From SAR92 clade bacterium (lineage in GTDB: Bacteria; Pseudomonadota; Gammaproteobacteria; Pseudomonadales; Porticoccaceae), in assembly GCA_014381985.1 (NCBI GenBank), contig JACNKP010000023.1, forward strand, positions 78,064-142,063: a stretch of DNA of 64,000 nt, in the 5' to 3' direction. The notes under the pieces were generated by a model. That model ran no database searches. It was not told the DNA's origin and saw nothing but the letters and a program-made list of their open reading frames with translations. Shown here in pieces: positions 63,479 to 64,000 of this stretch. The translations under genes and the position numbers were made by a program. Position 1 is the stretch's first letter. Every line of letters begins with the position of its first letter.

Positions 63479-64000
63479 TTATAGACTGCGGGCCAAACCA
63501 CTTAATAGCGGTACAAATTTTACCTTCTCAACAACCTCTTGATCAAACTCAGACGAACCACCAAGTCGTCTGACGACACGTAAATCTTGGGTATCTCCAA
63601 TACCCACAGGTATGACCAACACGCCATCCGGAGCAAGTTGCTCAAGTAACCCTCGAGGAATGGATTGAGGCGCCGCAGTCGTAATAATGCCGTCATATAG
63701 CGCATGCTTTTCCCAGCCAAAACAACCATCGGATAGTTCAGCTGTGATATTGCTAAGCCGCAGCTTTCTAAACCGCTCCTTGGCTTTCTTCAACAATGGT
63801 TCAATTCGCTCAACGGTATAAACCTCATCAACTAATTGAGCTAAAATAGTTGCCTGATAACCTGATCCAGTGCCCACCTCCAAAACTTTTTTAAGCGGAC
63901 CTGCTGAGAGCAAAATTTCGGTCATTCTCGCCACAATGTAGGGCTGAGATAATGTTTGTGAAAACCCGATAGGTAGAGCGGTGTCCTCAGAAGCACGGTG
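63479..64000 (-). CDS. pcm: Protein-L-isoaspartate O-methyltransferase, 5'-truncated by window edge
   Basis: Pcm methylates isoaspartyl residues in damaged proteins to start their repair. The frame is open to the last base of the window and is translated there as A-L-P-I-G-F-S-Q-T-L-S-Q-P-Y-I-V-A-R-M, the conserved active-site region, so the internal ATG at 63934 is not the start. The SAM-binding motif V-L-E-V-G-T-G-S-G-Y-Q-A and V-L-V-I-P-V-G follow. The N-terminal part, perhaps 40 residues, is outside. It belongs to the conserved surE–pcm–nlpD–rpoS neighbourhood. Confidence 0.95.
   Translation of the reverse strand, partial: HRASEDTALPIGFSQTLSQPYIVARMTEILLSAGPLKKVLEVGTGSGYQATILAQLVDEVYTVERIEPLLKKAKERFRKLRLSNITAELSDGCFGWEKHALYDGIITTAAPQSIPRGLLEQLAPDGVLVIPVGIGDTQDLRVVRRLGGSSEFDQEVVEKVKFVPLLSGLARSL

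Overview
The window is a gene-dense chromosomal segment, AT-leaning by eye, from a gammaproteobacterium. The gene orders pcm–popT–nlpD–rpoS and proA–nadD–rsfS–rlmH–mrdA–rodA–mltB–dacA–ybeD–lipB–lipA, plus a class II ribonucleotide reductase split into NrdJa and NrdJb as in Pseudomonas, support this. A pyrophosphate-driven ion pump and heavy use of B12 enzymes suggest a marine heterotroph, perhaps near the SAR92/Cellvibrionales group; that placement is inference. No phage, transposase, CRISPR array or rRNA is present. Both ends cut genes: an M48 protease on the left and pcm on the right.

Layout. 0–2.1 kb: M48 protease and a membrane-anchored parvulin. 2.1–4.2 kb: trpBA on the minus strand, with a possible two-Trp leader peptide upstream. 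4.6–7.5 kb: nrdJa–nrdJb behind a perfect DnaA box and two NrdR-like boxes spaced 31 bp. 7.6–14.6 kb: icmF with a tetR gene, an unusual Nramp homologue sharing an operator-like dyad with icmF, and dbpA. 14.7–22.1 kb: an operon for propionyl-CoA to succinyl-CoA (methylmalonyl-CoA mutase, PccB, PccA, MeaB) ending in a beta-carbonic anhydrase, with a divergent AraC regulator. 23.3–31.4 kb: selD–mnmH, an SDR, a DUF2288 gene, hisB–hisH, asmA–mutY–yggX.

31.4–32.7 kb: tRNA-Phe followed by about 1.1 kb holding one alpha/beta hydrolase gene and closed by a second copy of the tRNA 3' end and its terminator, like a miniature island. 32.7–40.5 kb: lipoprotein amidohydrolase, AI-2E permease, an FMN riboswitch with a RibH2-type lumazine synthase, TauE/SafE permease, two tandem acyltransferases, prfC. 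40.7–52.0 kb: hemH, then the proA-to-lipA block for cell-wall elongation, ribosome silencing, NAD and lipoate. 52–64 kb: small basic protein, dinB, an RND pump with adaptor, hppA, rpoS, nlpD, popT and pcm.

Three adenosylcobalamin enzymes (NrdJ, IcmF, methylmalonyl-CoA mutase) and the B12 chaperone MeaB lie within 18 kb, so deoxynucleotide synthesis and short-chain acyl-CoA breakdown both draw on one cofactor. The carbonic anhydrase probably feeds bicarbonate to the biotin carboxylase. Calls rest on reading the translated sequences and on known family motifs; no database search was run.
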